From Prevotella sp. (GTDB lineage: Bacteria > Bacteroidota > Bacteroidia > Bacteroidales > Bacteroidaceae), in the NCBI GenBank assembly GCA_017554145.1, contig JAFZIZ010000016.1, positions 36,554 through 100,553 on the forward strand: a stretch of DNA of 64,000 nt, written 5' to 3'. This document shows, piece by piece, positions 1-11,119 of this stretch (position 1 is the stretch's first letter; the number at the start of each line of letters is the position of its first letter). The notes under the pieces were generated by a model. The model made no database searches, had not been told where the DNA came from, and was given only the letters and a program-made list of their open reading frames with translations. The translations under genes and the position numbers were made by a program.

Positions 1-411
1 GAGCGCCTCTTTGGTTGTACGGAGCAGTTGTTTTTTCTCCTCACTGACTTCTCCTACACAGAACGTATAGCAGGAGTCTCCGCAGAAGCCGTTCAGTAAT
101 GTACCGCAATCGATGGAGATGATGTCTCCTTCCTGAAGTACAGTCTCGCTGTTGGGAACGCCATGCACCACTACATCATTCACTGATGTGCAGATGCTGG
201 CAGGAAACGGTCCTCCATATGGATTAGGGAATCCCTTGAAAGTCGGAACAGCCCCATGGTCGCGAATAAATTCGTCGGCTATTTGATCCAACTGGAGGGT
301 CGTTATACCAGGCTTGATATGTTTTGCCAATTCGCCGAGGGTCTTACCAACAAGTTGGTTGGCCTCGCGCATCAGCTCTATCTCATCTTCTGTTTTCAGA
401 AAGATTTTCAT
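1..411 (-). CDS. map: Methionine aminopeptidase type I (partial, C-terminus outside window)
   Basis: Removes the initiator methionine from nascent proteins. 137 codons are visible from ATG at 411; the rest lies beyond base 1. The N-terminus (MREANQLVGKTLGELAKHI) is typical of the family, H83 sits in VVHG, and the first two metal-ligand aspartates are D101 (SIDCG) and D112 (GFCGD), 11 residues apart as in E. coli MAP. The remaining ligands are not in the window. It follows secY by 8 bp, the usual position at the end of the spc operon. Seen: motifs and order. Known: family chemistry. Confidence 0.95.
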   Translation of the reverse strand, partial: MKIFLKTEDEIELMREANQLVGKTLGELAKHIKPGITTLQLDQIADEFIRDHGAVPTFKGFPNPYGGPFPASICTSVNDVVVHGVPNSETVLQEGDIISIDCGTLLNGFCGDSCYTFCVGEVSEEKKQLLRTTKEAL

Positions 412-419
412 ACACAGAC

Positions 420-1760
<1,341 letters not shown>

Positions 1761-1765
1761 CTTAT

Positions 1766-2212
1766 TTAGATAATTGTTGCGTTACCACCAACTGCCTTGA
1801 TAGCCTCTTCAGCAGTCTTTGAGAAAGCGTTAGCCTCTACGTCGATCTTTGCTTTCAGTTCGCCATTACCGAGGATCTTCACGAGCTCCTTACCGTTAGT
1901 CAGACGTGCAGCCACGAGTTCTGCAATACCGATCTTAGTAAGATTCTTCTCCTCAGCGAGTTTCTGAAGGGTAGAGAGATTAACAGCGAAGTACTCCTTG
2001 TGATTGATGTTCTTGAATCCAGACTTCGGAACACGGCGCTGCAGTGGCATCTGACCACCTTCGAAACCAATCTTCTTCTTGTAACCTGAACGAGCCTTGG
2101 CACCCTTGTGTCCACGAGTAGAAGTACCACCGAGACCAGAACCTGGTCCGCGACCGATTCTACGACGTGAGTGGGTAGAACCCTCAGCTGGTTTTAAAGT
2201 ATGTAGTTTCAT
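1766..2212 (-). CDS. rplO: 50S ribosomal protein L15
   Basis: Late-assembling large-subunit protein. The 148-residue product starts MKLHTLKPAEGSTHSRRRIG and carries the glycine/arginine-rich GRGPGSGLGGTSTRGHKG tract that threads into 23S rRNA, then the globular C-terminal domain (KSGFKNINHKEYFAVNL). Normal length. Lies between rpmD and secY as in most bacteria. Confidence 0.98.
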   Translation of the reverse strand: MKLHTLKPAEGSTHSRRRIGRGPGSGLGGTSTRGHKGAKARSGYKKKIGFEGGQMPLQRRVPKSGFKNINHKEYFAVNLSTLQKLAEEKNLTKIGIAELVAARLTNGKELVKILGNGELKAKIDVEANAFSKTAEEAIKAVGGNATII

Positions 2213-2237
2213 AATCGTATCTGTTTTAAAATGGATA

Positions 2238-2414
2238 TTAATCGATAACAGTCACTAAATGATGAACCTTACGGATCATACCACGGATAACGGGAGTGTC
2301 CTCTTTCTCAACGACCTGAGAGATCTTGTGAAGACCAAGGGCCTGAAGAGTACGCTTTTGATCTACGGGATATCCGATTTTGCTTTTGATTTGCTTAATC
2401 TTAATTGTTGCCAT
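2238..2414 (-). CDS. rpmD: 50S ribosomal protein L30
   Basis: A 58-residue protein read directly from the minus strand (ATG at 2414, TAA at 2238): begins [20 protein letters not shown] and contains RTLQALGL and [13 protein letters not shown], the core of bacterial short-form L30. It fills the gap between rpsE and rplO, its canonical place; 12 bp separate it from the rpsE stop. Confidence 0.96.
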   Translation of the reverse strand: MATIKIKQIKSKIGYPVDQKRTLQALGLHKISQVVEKEDTPVIRGMIRKVHHLVTVID

Positions 2415-2426
2415 AGTCTAATCTCC

Positions 2427-2939
2427 TTATCCTCTAAATACTTTTTCCATACTGATTCCACGGGTACCTGCGATGGTGTAGGCGTCACGCATCTCGCTCA
2501 GAGCGGCGATAGTAGCCTTTACCAAGTTGTGGGGGTTAGAAGAACCCTTAGACTTTGCAAGCACATCCTTAATACCAACACTCTCAAGTACGGCACGCAT
2601 AGCACCACCAGCTACCAGTCCGGTACCGGCTGCGGCTGGCTTCAAGAATACCTGAGCTCCACCGAAACGTGCCTCCATCTCGTGAGGAATAGTACCCTTG
2701 AGTACTGGAACCTTCACCAGATTCTTCTTGGCTGCCTCAACACCCTTGGCAATAGCAGCGGTAACCTCACCTGCCTTACCGAGTCCCCAGCCGATGATGC
2801 CGTTGCCGTCACCGACAACAACAATGGCTGCGAATGTAAAGGTGCGACCTCCCTTTGTTACTTTGGTAACACGGTTGATGGCAACCAGTCTGTCTTTCAA
2901 CTCTACGTCACTATTTACTTTAACTTTGTTCATTGCCAT
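2427..2939 (-). CDS. rpsE: 30S ribosomal protein S5
   Basis: Small-subunit protein near the mRNA entry channel, important for decoding fidelity. 170 residues: N-terminal double-stranded RNA-binding domain ([20 protein letters not shown], then [17 protein letters not shown]) and C-terminal domain ending KVFRG. ATG at 2939 gives MAMNKVKV; a second Met two codons later is an equally possible start. 6 bp after rplR. Confidence 0.98.
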   Translation of the reverse strand: MAMNKVKVNSDVELKDRLVAINRVTKVTKGGRTFTFAAIVVVGDGNGIIGWGLGKAGEVTAAIAKGVEAAKKNLVKVPVLKGTIPHEMEARFGGAQVFLKPAAAGTGLVAGGAMRAVLESVGIKDVLAKSKGSSNPHNLVKATIAALSEMRDAYTIAGTRGISMEKVFRG

Positions 2940-2945
2940 AATCGT

Positions 2946-3290
2946 TTAAAAATTAAGTCCACCTTTACGTGCTGCATCGGCCAATGACTTCACACGACCG
3001 TGATAGAGATAGCCGTTACGATCGAAAACTACAGATGTAATGCCTGCAGCCTGAGCCTTCTGGGCTACCAACTCACCGACCTTCTCAGCCTGCTGAGTCT
3101 TAGGCATAGCCTCGAGACCGAGAGAAGATGCAGATGCGAGTGTTTTACCTTCCAAATCATTAATCACCTGAGCATAGATCTGCTTGTTGCTGCGGAACAC
3201 GCTCAAACGAGGACGCTCGGCTGTGCCGAACACGCTCTTACGAATTCTATATTTGATCTTAATTCGTCTTTCAACTTTCTTTGTTGTCAT
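2946..3290 (-). CDS. rplR: 50S ribosomal protein L18
   Basis: Binds 5S rRNA and, with L5, docks it on the large subunit. Start chosen at ATG 3290 ([20 protein letters not shown]), giving 114 residues; an in-frame ATG three codons upstream is possible but adds residues not usual in the family. Signature [18 protein letters not shown] and the end [11 protein letters not shown] are present. Confidence 0.97.
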   Translation of the reverse strand: MTTKKVERRIKIKYRIRKSVFGTAERPRLSVFRSNKQIYAQVINDLEGKTLASASSLGLEAMPKTQQAEKVGELVAQKAQAAGITSVVFDRNGYLYHGRVKSLADAARKGGLNF

Positions 3291-3322
3291 AATCTTCAAT
3301 TTTTCAAAATTAATTTATAAGA

Positions 3323-3892
3323 TTACTTAGCGGCTGCCGACTTACCCGACTTACGACGGATAACCTCACCCTTGAACAAGATACCCTTGCCCTTGTAAGG
3401 CTCCGGCATGCGGAAAGAACGAATCTTGGCACAAATGAGTCCGAGCAACTGCTTGTCGCAAGACTCCAGAATAATCTGAGGGTTCTGGTTACGCTCCATC
3501 TTGGTCTCCACCTTTACCTCCTTAGGAAGCTGGATGAAAATAGGATGGGTATAACCCAGTGAGAATTCGATCAGGTTGCCCTGGTTGGAAACACGATAAC
3601 CAACACCGATGAGTTCCATCTCCTTCTTGTAGCCCTCGCTGACACCGACAACCATGTTGTTGACGAGTGAGCGATACAGACCGTGGAAAGCCTGCTTCTG
3701 CTTCAGGTTAACGGGATTGTTCTCATCGATCTCGAATGTAATATGACCATCCTCTATCTTCATTTTAATAGAGGAATCAACCTTCTGTGAAAGTTCGCCC
3801 TTTGGACCCTTTACGGTAACGACACCGTCCTGACCTTGCGTAACAGTTACGCCAGCAGGGATATTAATTGGTAATTTTCCTATTCTTGACAT
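3323..3892 (-). CDS. rplF: 50S ribosomal protein L6
   Basis: Two-domain protein near the sarcin-ricin loop, needed for late 50S assembly. Starting at ATG 3892 the protein is 189 residues and begins MSRIGKLPINIPAGVTV, as usual for L6; the frame stays open five codons further upstream but that extension is unlikely. The C-terminal signature PEPYKGKGI is followed by a basic tail (RRKSGKSAAAK). Confidence 0.97.
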   Translation of the reverse strand: MSRIGKLPINIPAGVTVTQGQDGVVTVKGPKGELSQKVDSSIKMKIEDGHITFEIDENNPVNLKQKQAFHGLYRSLVNNMVVGVSEGYKKEMELIGVGYRVSNQGNLIEFSLGYTHPIFIQLPKEVKVETKMERNQNPQIILESCDKQLLGLICAKIRSFRMPEPYKGKGILFKGEVIRRKSGKSAAAK

Positions 3893-3907
3893 AATCGAGT
3901 CCTCCAA

Positions 3908-4303
3908 TTAATAAACGTAGCAAAGCACCTCACCGCCGATCTTCAGCTGAGAAGCCTCTTTGTCTGTCATTACACCTTGGGATGTAGATATGATTGCAAT
4001 ACCTAATCCGTTAATTACTCTCGGCATGTCCTTGTAACCAGTGTACTTACGAAGACCTGGTGTTGACACGCGCTTCAGGCACTTGATAGCGTTTGCCTTT
4101 GTGGCAGGGTCATACTTCAAAGCAACTTTGATAGTACCCTGAGGGCCATCCTCTACGAACTTGTAGTTCAGGATGTAACCCTTCTCGAAGAGGATTTTGG
4201 TGATTTCCTTCTTCAAGTTAGACGCAGGAACCTCAACAACACGGTGATGAGCCATGATGGCGTTTCTGAGTCTGGTCAGATAATCTGCTATTGGATCTGT
4301 CAT
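3908..4303 (-). CDS. rpsH: 30S ribosomal protein S8
   Basis: Primary 16S rRNA-binding protein; in E. coli it also represses the spc operon. 131 residues, start MTDPIADYLTRLRNAIMAHH, end TDKEASQLKIGGEVLCYVY. The 55-bp gap to rpsN contains a small hairpin (TCGGG 4324-4328 with CCCGA 4334-4338); whether it is a regulatory site cannot be told from sequence. Confidence 0.98.
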   Translation of the reverse strand: MTDPIADYLTRLRNAIMAHHRVVEVPASNLKKEITKILFEKGYILNYKFVEDGPQGTIKVALKYDPATKANAIKCLKRVSTPGLRKYTGYKDMPRVINGLGIAIISTSQGVMTDKEASQLKIGGEVLCYVY

Positions 4304-4358
4304 AAAATAATTTGTTTAATTAATCGGGACTGCCCCGACAATATTAATACTTAAAAAT

Positions 4359-4661
4359 TTACCAGCTTGCCTTCTTCACACCTGGAATCAGACCGCTTGA
4401 AGCCATCTCACGGAACTGGATACGGCTGAGACCGAACTGACGCATATATCCTTTGGGACGACCTGTCAGTTTGCAACGGTTGTGCAGACGGATGGGGTTA
4501 GCGTTCCTGGGAATGCTTTGCAGTTTACGAGCAGCCTCGTAAGCCTCTGCGGGATCCTCAGATGTTGCGATAATCTTCTTCAAGGCTGCACGCTTTTCAG
4601 CGTAACGGGCAACGAGCTTAGCGCGCTTTACCTCACGAGCCTTCATTGATTCTTTTGCCAT
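4359..4661 (-). CDS. rpsN: 30S ribosomal protein S14 (zinc-free form)
   Basis: 100 residues starting [20 protein letters not shown]. The C-terminal block [20 protein letters not shown] has a single cysteine and lacks the paired CxxC motifs, so this is the long zinc-independent S14. It ends in GVKKASW as in other S14 proteins. 6 bp after rplE. Confidence 0.97.
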   Translation of the reverse strand: MAKESMKAREVKRAKLVARYAEKRAALKKIIATSEDPAEAYEAARKLQSIPRNANPIRLHNRCKLTGRPKGYMRQFGLSRIQFREMASSGLIPGVKKASW

Positions 4662-4667
4662 ATTCTC

Positions 4668-5222
4668 TTAATCTTTTTTAGCATTCTTGAATGGCAGACC
4701 GAAGCCCTTCAGCAGTGCGAAGCCCTCTTCGTCAGTCTTTGCAGACGTAACGAAAGTGATGTTCATACCCTGAATGCGGTCTACTGTGTCAATATTGATT
4801 TCAGGGAAGATAATCTGCTCCTGAACTCCGAGTGTGTAATTGCCACGACCATCGAACTTGCTCTCGATACCCTTGAAGTCACGGATACGGGGCAGAGCCA
4901 CGCGTACCAGTTTCTCCAGGAACTCGTACATACGCTCACGACGCAGTGTTACCATTACGCCGATAGGCATCTTCTTACGGAGCTTGAAGTTAGCGATATC
5001 TTTCTTTGAATAAGTGGCAACAGCCTTCTGTCCTGTAATGGCAGTGATCTCGTTGATGGCAACGTCGATAATCTTCTTATCCTGTGTTGCATCACCCAAG
5101 CCCTGATTGACTACGATCTTCTTCAGGACAGGAATCTGCATGGCTGAAGTGTAGTTGAACTGCTTCTGCAGAGCCGGAGCAATCTGCTCCTTATACTCTT
5201 TCTTTAACTGTGCTGTATCCAT
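4668..5222 (-). CDS. rplE: 50S ribosomal protein L5
   Basis: Contacts 5S rRNA and P-site tRNA. 184 residues; recognisable [28 protein letters not shown] and [20 protein letters not shown]. Its ATG (5222) overlaps the rplX stop by one base, suggesting translational coupling. Confidence 0.98.
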   Translation of the reverse strand: MDTAQLKKEYKEQIAPALQKQFNYTSAMQIPVLKKIVVNQGLGDATQDKKIIDVAINEITAITGQKAVATYSKKDIANFKLRKKMPIGVMVTLRRERMYEFLEKLVRVALPRIRDFKGIESKFDGRGNYTLGVQEQIIFPEINIDTVDRIQGMNITFVTSAKTDEEGFALLKGFGLPFKNAKKD

Positions 5223-5539
5223 TACTTAATTTCCTCCCCTGACTTTTTAGCGACACGAATCACGTTCTTGCCATCGTGCTTGATAGAAACACGGGTAGCC
5301 TTACCGCTCTTCGGATCAATCAGACTTAAATTTGAGATATGTATAGGAGCCTCCTGCTTAACGATACCACCCTGGGGGTGCTTAGCACTCGGCTTCGTGC
5401 TCTTTGATACCATATTGGCGCCTTCTACCAGGGCTTTCTCATCCTTGACGAAGACCTTGAGCACCTTACCCTTCTGGCCTTTGTCCTTGCCAGCGAGGAT
5501 AATCACCTCATCACCTTTTCTAATATGTAACTTACTCAT
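5222..5539 (-). CDS. rplX: 50S ribosomal protein L24
   Basis: Assembly-initiator protein of the large subunit. 105 residues with the KOW motif at the N-terminus ([20 protein letters not shown]) and [19 protein letters not shown]. The stop codon overlaps the rplE start by one base. Confidence 0.97.
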   Translation of the reverse strand: MSKLHIRKGDEVIILAGKDKGQKGKVLKVFVKDEKALVEGANMVSKSTKPSAKHPQGGIVKQEAPIHISNLSLIDPKSGKATRVSIKHDGKNVIRVAKKSGEEIK

Positions 5540-5558
5540 GTCTTTAATACTTTAAATG

Positions 5559-5924
5559 TTAAAGAACCTCAGGTGCCAGTGAAACGACCTTCATATTTAC
5601 GGCACGCAACTCACGGGCAACAGGACCGAAGATACGGCTGCCGCGGAGCTCACCAGCGTTGTTCAACAGTACACAAGCGTTGTCGTCGAAACGGATGTAC
5701 GAGCCATCAGCACGGCGAATCTCCTTCTTGGTACGAACAACCAAAGCCTTAGATACTGCACCTTTTTTAACATCACTTGTGGGGATGGCGTTCTTGATAG
5801 CAACGACAATCACATCACCCACGCTGGCATAACGACGGCGGGTACCACCCAGTACGCGAATGCAAAGAGCCTCACGTGCACCGCTGTTGTCAGCAACTGT
5901 CAGTCTTGTTTCAGCTTGTATCAT
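5559..5924 (-). CDS. rplN: 50S ribosomal protein L14
   Basis: Sits at the subunit interface. 121 residues, [20 protein letters not shown] at the start, the family pattern [20 protein letters not shown], and SLAPEVL at the end. Two base pairs separate it from rpsQ, which is transcribed just before it. Confidence 0.98.
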   Translation of the reverse strand: MIQAETRLTVADNSGAREALCIRVLGGTRRRYASVGDVIVVAIKNAIPTSDVKKGAVSKALVVRTKKEIRRADGSYIRFDDNACVLLNNAGELRGSRIFGPVARELRAVNMKVVSLAPEVL

Positions 5925-5926
5925 AA

Positions 5927-6184
5927 TTACTTAGCTTTTTCTACGATTTGTACTAATCTCCATCTCTTGGTCTTTGACAAAGGACGGGTCTCCATGATGA
6001 GTACTGTATCACCTACATTGCACTCATTCTTCTCGTCATGTACATGGTATTTCTTTGTCTTCTGGACAAACTTACCATAAATCGGGTGCTTCTCCTTGAA
6101 CTTAGCAGCAATAACAATGGTTTTATCCATCTTGTTACTGATAACGACACCCTGTCTTGTCTTTCTTAAATTTCTTGTTTCCAT
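5927..6184 (-). CDS. rpsQ: 30S ribosomal protein S17
   Basis: Primary 16S rRNA-binding protein with an OB fold. Start at ATG 6184 gives [20 protein letters not shown] and 85 residues; the ATG three codons upstream (MVQ) is less likely by family comparison. Contains [19 protein letters not shown], the usual S17 signature region. Confidence 0.96.
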   Translation of the reverse strand: METRNLRKTRQGVVISNKMDKTIVIAAKFKEKHPIYGKFVQKTKKYHVHDEKNECNVGDTVLIMETRPLSKTKRWRLVQIVEKAK

Positions 6185-6195
6185 CTGGACCATTA

Positions 6196-6390
6196 TTATT
6201 TGTTAAGTTCTCTCTGACGGAGTTCTGTCTTCATACGTGCGATGTCACGACGTGCAGCCTTAATCTGTGATGGATTCTCCAGAGGAGTGACAGCATGATT
6301 GATTTTCATCTGGTTGTACTTGGCAACCTCTGCCTCCAGTCTCTCAGCCAAGTCTTTGGTCTCGAGCTCTCTTACTTCCTTGATTTTCAT
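6196..6390 (-). CDS. rpmC: 50S ribosomal protein L29
   Basis: 64-residue helical protein at the polypeptide exit tunnel, part of the docking platform for trigger factor and [23 protein letters not shown] and [20 protein letters not shown] match the family. Confidence 0.96.
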   Translation of the reverse strand: MKIKEVRELETKDLAERLEAEVAKYNQMKINHAVTPLENPSQIKAARRDIARMKTELRQRELNK

Positions 6391-6395
6391 ACTTC

Positions 6396-6824
6396 TTAAG
6401 CGTTTTTATCGTAATCGCGTCTAACAACAAACTTAGTCTTCACGGGCAGTTTCTGAGCACCGAGGCGGAGAGCCTCTTTTGCGGTCTCGAAAGAAACGCC
6501 TTCTACTTCAAAGAGGATACGACCCGGAGTCACGGGTGCAACCCATCCTGCGGGATCTCCCTTACCTTTACCCATACGTACGTCAGCAGGCTTACGTGTG
6601 ATAGGTTTGTCGGGGAAGATGCGGATCCATACCTGACCCTCACGGTTCATATAACGGTTGATGGCAACACGGGCTGCCTCAATCTGACGGCTGTCAATCC
6701 ACTTGGCGTCAAGTGTCTTGATGCCGAATGAGCCGAAAGCCAGCTGTGTACCTCTGTGGGCGTTGCCTTTGTTGCCACGTCCGTCCTGAGGTCTTCTATA
6801 TCTTACTCTCTTAGGCTGTAACAT
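6396..6824 (-). CDS. rplP: 50S ribosomal protein L16
   Basis: Organises the A-site and peptidyl transferase region. 142 residues: [20 protein letters not shown] at the start, the conserved [20 protein letters not shown] and [20 protein letters not shown] in the middle. Five bp before rpmC. Confidence 0.98.
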   Translation of the reverse strand: MLQPKRVRYRRPQDGRGNKGNAHRGTQLAFGSFGIKTLDAKWIDSRQIEAARVAINRYMNREGQVWIRIFPDKPITRKPADVRMGKGKGDPAGWVAPVTPGRILFEVEGVSFETAKEALRLGAQKLPVKTKFVVRRDYDKNA

Positions 6825-6848
6825 GATAGCTTCTTACTTTAACGTTAA

Positions 6849-7571
6849 TTACTTTTTCTTATTACGGAACTTTCTGCCACCATTGTTACCACCATTTGAA
6901 CGACCTACGCCCTTCTCCTGAGTAAAGTTCGGAGCCAAGTCTACCTTACCGTAGATCTCACCACGGCAGATCCAAACCTTCAAGCCCAGAAGTCCGACTT
7001 TCGTCAGAGCCTCAGCCTGGCAGTAATCGATGTCAGCACGGAAAGTGTGCAGAGGAGTACGGCCTTCCTTGATCATCTCGCTGCGTGCGATTTCAGCACC
7101 GTTCAGACGACCAGAGATCTGTACTTTGATACCCTCGGCACCAGCGCGCATCGTGTTAGCCACAGCCATCTTGATAGCACGACGGTAAGCGATCTTACCC
7201 TCTATCTGGCGAGCGATGTTGTTAGCTACGATGTTTGCATCGAGTTCCGGTTTCTTCACTTCGAAGATATTGATCTGAATCTCCTTGTCATAGAGCTTCT
7301 TCAACTCTTCCTTCAACTTATCGACATCCTGTCCACCCTTACCAATGACAAGACCCGGACGGGCAGTGCAGATAGTGATGGTCACCAGTTTCAATGTACG
7401 TTCGATGACAATCTTCGAAACGCTGGCCTTAGCCAAACGCTCGTTGAGGTACTTACGGATTTTCTGATCCTCTACCAGGTTATCTCCGAAGTCCTTGCCT
7501 CCGAACCAATTTGAGTCCCAGCCTTTTACGATACCAAGGCGGTTGCTAATTGGATTAACTTTCTGTCCCAT
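6849..7571 (-). CDS. rpsC: 30S ribosomal protein S3
   Basis: Forms part of the mRNA entry pore. 240 residues with [20 protein letters not shown], a KH domain containing [20 protein letters not shown], and the C-terminal [15 protein letters not shown]. The tail is lysine, asparagine and glycine rich ([18 protein letters not shown]). Confidence 0.98.
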   Translation of the reverse strand: MGQKVNPISNRLGIVKGWDSNWFGGKDFGDNLVEDQKIRKYLNERLAKASVSKIVIERTLKLVTITICTARPGLVIGKGGQDVDKLKEELKKLYDKEIQINIFEVKKPELDANIVANNIARQIEGKIAYRRAIKMAVANTMRAGAEGIKVQISGRLNGAEIARSEMIKEGRTPLHTFRADIDYCQAEALTKVGLLGLKVWICRGEIYGKVDLAPNFTQEKGVGRSNGGNNGGRKFRNKKK

Positions 7572-7576
7572 ACTTC

Positions 7577-7978
7577 TTACTTATCATTAGTTTTAGCGTC
7601 GACAAACAGAGTCACGTGGTTCGAACGCTTACGGATACGATAGCCACGGCCCTGAGGTGCCGGTCTCATACGTTTCATTGTCACACCTTCGTCAACGAAG
7701 ACACGGCTTACGAACAGTTCGCCGTCTTCTGCCTTGCGGTCATTCTTAGCCTCCCAGTTGGCGATAGCCGAACGGAGAAGCTTCTCAACGTCAGCTGCAG
7801 CATGTTTCTTCGAGAATCTCAGAACACCAAGAGCGCGGTTTACTTCCATGCCGCGAATCATATCAACGACATAGCGCATCTTGCGTGGAGAAGAAGGAAC
7901 ACCCTTCAGCTTTGCAAAATACTGTGTCTTATTGGCTGCTTTTCTTTTCTCAGCCGCTAATCTTTTTCTTGCTCCCAT
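7577..7978 (-). CDS. rplV: 50S ribosomal protein L22
   Basis: Its long beta-hairpin lines the exit tunnel. 133 residues; [32 protein letters not shown] and the hairpin region with [20 protein letters not shown] are clear. Six bp before rpsC and 36 bp after rpsS. Confidence 0.97.
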   Translation of the reverse strand: MGARKRLAAEKRKAANKTQYFAKLKGVPSSPRKMRYVVDMIRGMEVNRALGVLRFSKKHAAADVEKLLRSAIANWEAKNDRKAEDGELFVSRVFVDEGVTMKRMRPAPQGRGYRIRKRSNHVTLFVDAKTNDK

Positions 7979-8014
7979 TATTTTATTCTTTTTATTTCTG
8001 GTGGGTTAGCCTGC

Positions 8015-8281
8015 TTATTTCTTATTACCTGCATGGCCACCGAAACGACGCGTCGGAGAGAACTCACCGAGCTTGTGTCCTACCATGTTCTCAGTAATGT
8101 AAACAGGGATGAATTTATTTCCATTGTGAACTGCAACGGTATGTCCCACGAAATCCGGGGAAATCATTGAAGCTCTGGCCCATGTCTTGACGACATTCTT
8201 CTTACCACTCTCATTCATAGCGAGAATTTTCTTCTCGAGTGATACATTGATGTACGGGCCCTTTTTTAATGAACGACTCAT
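8015..8281 (-). CDS. rpsS: 30S ribosomal protein S19
   Basis: Head protein of the small subunit that works with S13 at the A-site. 88 residues, [20 protein letters not shown], then [20 protein letters not shown] and [18 protein letters not shown]. Normal length. Confidence 0.98.
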   Translation of the reverse strand: MSRSLKKGPYINVSLEKKILAMNESGKKNVVKTWARASMISPDFVGHTVAVHNGNKFIPVYITENMVGHKLGEFSPTRRFGGHAGNKK

Positions 8282-8305
8282 AATTTTCTCTAATTAACTT
8301 CGTGA

Positions 8306-9133
8306 TTACTTCTTGTTAGCTCTTTCAATGATATACTTGTTCGACTGCTTCTTAGGTGCACGAGTCTTAAGACCCTTAGCGTACAAGCCCTTGCGTGAAC
8401 GTGGGTGACCTCCAGACTGACGTCCTTCACCACCACCCATTGGGTGATCATGCGGGTTCATAACAACACCACGGTTGTGAGGACGACGTCCCAACCAGCG
8501 AGAGCGACCAGCCTTACCAGACTGCTCAAGAGCGTGGTCAGAGTTACCTACACTACCTACAGTAGCTTTACAAGCCGAGAGAATCTGACGAGTCTCACCT
8601 GAAGGAAGCTTGATGACACAATAGCTACCCTCACGAGAAGTCAACTGAGCGAAATTACCTGCCGAACGGACGAGTTTGGCACCCTGACCGGGACGCATCT
8701 CAATGTTGTGGATGACGGTACCTACGGGGATGTTGGCAAGGGGAAGGGCGTTACCTACCTCAGGTGCAGCCTCCGTGCCAGACATCAAGGTTGAGCCAAC
8801 CTGCAGTCCATTAGGAGCAATAATATAACGTTTTTCACCATCAGCATAGTAGAGCAGAGCAATGCGAGCAGAGCGGTTAGGATCGTACTCGATTGTCTTT
8901 ACTACAGCTGGAACACCATCTTTCTCTCGTTTGAAGTCGATCAGACGATACTTCTTCTTGTGGCCGCCGCCCATGTAGCGGACAGTCATCTTACCGGTGT
9001 TGTTTCGACCACCGGTTGAACGCTTACCGTAAACGAGAGACTTCTCTGGCACGGATGCAGTAATATCCTCGAACGTGCCAATAATCTTGTGTCTTTGACC
9101 CGGAGTAACGGGTTTTAATTTACGTACTGCCAT
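8306..9133 (-). CDS. rplB: 50S ribosomal protein L2
   Basis: One of the oldest ribosomal proteins, required for peptidyl transferase activity and subunit joining. 275 residues; [20 protein letters not shown] start, [21 protein letters not shown], and the diagnostic C-terminal [20 protein letters not shown] that holds the conserved histidine near the active centre. Confidence 0.98.
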   Translation of the reverse strand: MAVRKLKPVTPGQRHKIIGTFEDITASVPEKSLVYGKRSTGGRNNTGKMTVRYMGGGHKKKYRLIDFKREKDGVPAVVKTIEYDPNRSARIALLYYADGEKRYIIAPNGLQVGSTLMSGTEAAPEVGNALPLANIPVGTVIHNIEMRPGQGAKLVRSAGNFAQLTSREGSYCVIKLPSGETRQILSACKATVGSVGNSDHALEQSGKAGRSRWLGRRPHNRGVVMNPHDHPMGGGEGRQSGGHPRSRKGLYAKGLKTRAPKKQSNKYIIERANKK

Positions 9134-9140
9134 TTCTTAT

Positions 9141-9581
9141 TTAAATATTGCTATAAAAATCAATAGAATCGCCCTCCTTCAAGGTAACGATTGCCTTCTT
9201 GAACGCGTTCTTCTGTCCTCTCACGAGTCCAGCCTTTGTATAGCGGCTAGAACGCTTACCAGCGTAACGGAGCGTGTTCACACTCTCTACAGTCACATTA
9301 TACTGAGCCTCGACCTCTGCCTTAATCTCCAGCTTATTTGCCTCAGGCTTTACGATGAAACCGTAAGTCTGGCGAGCAGGCTTCGTATAAGTATAGATGG
9401 TCTTCTCCTTCTTCTCGTCTGCCTTGCCCTTGCGCTTTACGGTGTAGCTTACCTTCTCAGCCTTGGCACCCAGCTTCTGGGCAGCCTTCTCATTGCGGGC
9501 ACGCAGTTTCTTCTCGACAGAAGACTTCTCAGTAATATTGTTCATTTTCTCTGAAATCAGAGGCTTGATAATAAATGCCAT
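9141..9581 (-). CDS. rplW: 50S ribosomal protein L23 with internal charged insert
   Basis: Exit-tunnel protein that docks trigger factor and SRP. The ends are normal L23: MAFIIKPLISEKMNNITEKS and, from about residue 74, YGFIVKPEANKLEIKAEVEA through KKAIVTLKEGDSIDFYSNI. Between them, about residues 21-73 form an extra lysine-, alanine- and glutamate-rich segment, making the protein 146 residues instead of roughly 96. The insert is in frame with no sign of a frameshift, so it is a real extension, probably exposed on the ribosome surface. Function of the insert unknown. Confidence 0.95.
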   Translation of the reverse strand: MAFIIKPLISEKMNNITEKSSVEKKLRARNEKAAQKLGAKAEKVSYTVKRKGKADEKKEKTIYTYTKPARQTYGFIVKPEANKLEIKAEVEAQYNVTVESVNTLRYAGKRSSRYTKAGLVRGQKNAFKKAIVTLKEGDSIDFYSNI

Positions 9582-9597
9582 ATCCTATGTCTCCTCT

Positions 9598-10227
9598 TTA
9601 TTTATTTAATACACTGTCGATAGTCTTCAGCGAGTTCTCGGTGATAACCATTACATCAGCATTCAGCACCTTATAGGTATTGAGCGATGCAGCAAGGATC
9701 ACCTCAGAGCGCTGCAAGTTACGAGCCGACAAATAGACGTTCTTATTTGCTTCAGGCAAAACCATGAGAAGCTTCTTACCCTCAACCTTCAGGTTCTTGG
9801 CTACGTTCAAGAACTCCTTCGTCTTGGGAGCATCAAAGTTAAAGTCCTCAACCACGATGATAGCATTCTCCTGAGCCTTGTAGGCAAGAGCAGACTTACG
9901 GGCAAGAACAGTCACCTTCTTATTCAGTTTGAAACGATAGTCACGGGGCTTCGGACCGAAAACACGGCCACCACCACGCAACAGGGGTGAGTTGATATCA
10001 CCATGACGAGCACCGCCGCCACCTTTCTGACGACCGAGCTTGCGTGTAGAACCAGAGATCTCACTTCTCTCCTTCGACTTAGCTGTTCCCTGACGCTGAT
10101 CAGCGAGGTAACGCTTCACATCCAGATAAATGACGTGGTCGTTAGGTTCAATTCCGAAGATAGATTCGTTTAACGTAACCTTTCTTCCGGTCTCCTGACC
10201 ATTGATATTCAATACGTTAATTTCCAT
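9598..10227 (-). CDS. rplD: 50S ribosomal protein L4
   Basis: Assembly protein whose loop reaches the exit tunnel; in E. coli it also represses the S10 operon. 209 residues: [20 protein letters not shown], the tunnel loop [20 protein letters not shown], and the C-terminal [19 protein letters not shown]. Because it lies in the first part of the operon it is a candidate autoregulator, but no L4 site can be recognised with certainty. Confidence 0.98.
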   Translation of the reverse strand: MEINVLNINGQETGRKVTLNESIFGIEPNDHVIYLDVKRYLADQRQGTAKSKERSEISGSTRKLGRQKGGGGARHGDINSPLLRGGGRVFGPKPRDYRFKLNKKVTVLARKSALAYKAQENAIIVVEDFNFDAPKTKEFLNVAKNLKVEGKKLLMVLPEANKNVYLSARNLQRSEVILAASLNTYKVLNADVMVITENSLKTIDSVLNK

Positions 10228-10230
10228 TGC

Positions 10231-10845
10231 TTACTTCTGAATTAAAACAGTTGAACCATTACAACCAGCGCAGCTACCCTTCACGAGGATAAGATTGTGC
10301 TCTGGTATTACCTTTAACACTCTCAGGTTCTGCGTTGTTACGCGGTCGCCACCCATTTGGCCACCCATACGCATACCCTTAAACACCTTGGCGGGATAAG
10401 AACAAGCACCGATAGATCCCGGTTTGCGGGCGCGGTCGTCCTGACCGTGTGTAGCCTGACCTACACCACCGAAACCGTGGCGTTTCATAACGCCCTGGAA
10501 GCCCTTACCCTTCGATGTACCTACCACGTCAACGAAATCAGTGTCGTTGAAAAGTTCCACCGTGATAGTGTCACCGAGGTTGTGCTCCTCATCAAACTTG
10601 AACTCGGCCAAGTGGGCCTTTGGTGTTGTACCTGCTTTCTTGAAGATTCCCTGCATAGCTTTGGTGGTGTTCTTTTCCTTCTTCTCACCAAAAGCCAACT
10701 GAAGGGCTTCGTAACCGTCTTTCTCAACGGTCTTCACCTGAGTAACAACACAAGGACCAGCTTCGATAACAGTGCACGGTACGTTCTTACCGTCGGCACT
10801 GAAAACGGATGTCATTCCGATTTTCTTTCCAATTAATCCTGGCAT
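10231..10845 (-). CDS. rplC: 50S ribosomal protein L3, first gene of the S10-spc operon here
   Basis: Initiates 50S assembly. 204 residues, [20 protein letters not shown], the signature [20 protein letters not shown], and the end [18 protein letters not shown]. In many bacteria rpsJ lies directly upstream; here rpsJ is 640 bp away behind a terminator, so rplC is the first gene, driven by a promoter at 11028-11058 with an untranslated leader of roughly 175 nt. Confidence 0.98.
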   Translation of the reverse strand: MPGLIGKKIGMTSVFSADGKNVPCTVIEAGPCVVTQVKTVEKDGYEALQLAFGEKKEKNTTKAMQGIFKKAGTTPKAHLAEFKFDEEHNLGDTITVELFNDTDFVDVVGTSKGKGFQGVMKRHGFGGVGQATHGQDDRARKPGSIGACSYPAKVFKGMRMGGQMGGDRVTTQNLRVLKVIPEHNLILVKGSCAGCNGSTVLIQK

Positions 10846-10885
10846 TTCAGTTTAAAATTTAAAATATTAATGTGAATATATTCGT

Positions 10886-10936
10886 TCTTTTTAAGTGGTC
10901 TTTGCCTTTTCGCGCTCACAGAAACCCTTAAAAAGA
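10886..10936 (-). promoter_or_regulatory. Inverted repeat in the rplC leader
   Basis: A perfect 10-bp inverted repeat (10886-10895 with 10927-10936, core TCTTTTTAAG) lies inside the rplC 5' leader, about 40 nt before the start codon. It could form a hairpin with a 31-nt loop. Inference: a candidate autoregulatory structure of the ribosomal operon; no protein can be assigned. Confidence 0.4.
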
Positions 10937-11027
10937 CACGTTCACTTCTTCCAAACTGAAGGTTAAATCGCTCTTTTTCAAGGTATTGTTAGCCGTCGAG
11001 CCAGCGCAATACACACTTTAGCGGCTG

Positions 11028-11058
11028 CAAAGGTACACATAATTAATAACATACGCAA
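11028..11058 (-). promoter_or_regulatory. Promoter of the S10-spc operon
   Basis: On the minus strand TTG (11056-11058), 20-bp spacer, TACCTTTG (11028-11035): a full match to the Bacteroidetes sigma factor pattern. Transcription should start a few bases downstream, near 11021-11024. Confidence 0.85.
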
Positions 11059-11119
11059 CCCTAATTCTTATCAAAATAACATTATTTAAATAAATTAAGA
11101 TTATTTAATATATAAAAGG

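Noticed and set aside
2259-2987. Long plus-strand frame opposite rpsE and rpmD
   Set aside because: Fully antisense to clear ribosomal protein genes; a shadow of their codon use, as are the other long antisense frames opposite rpoB, rpoC, fusA and the GH2 gene.
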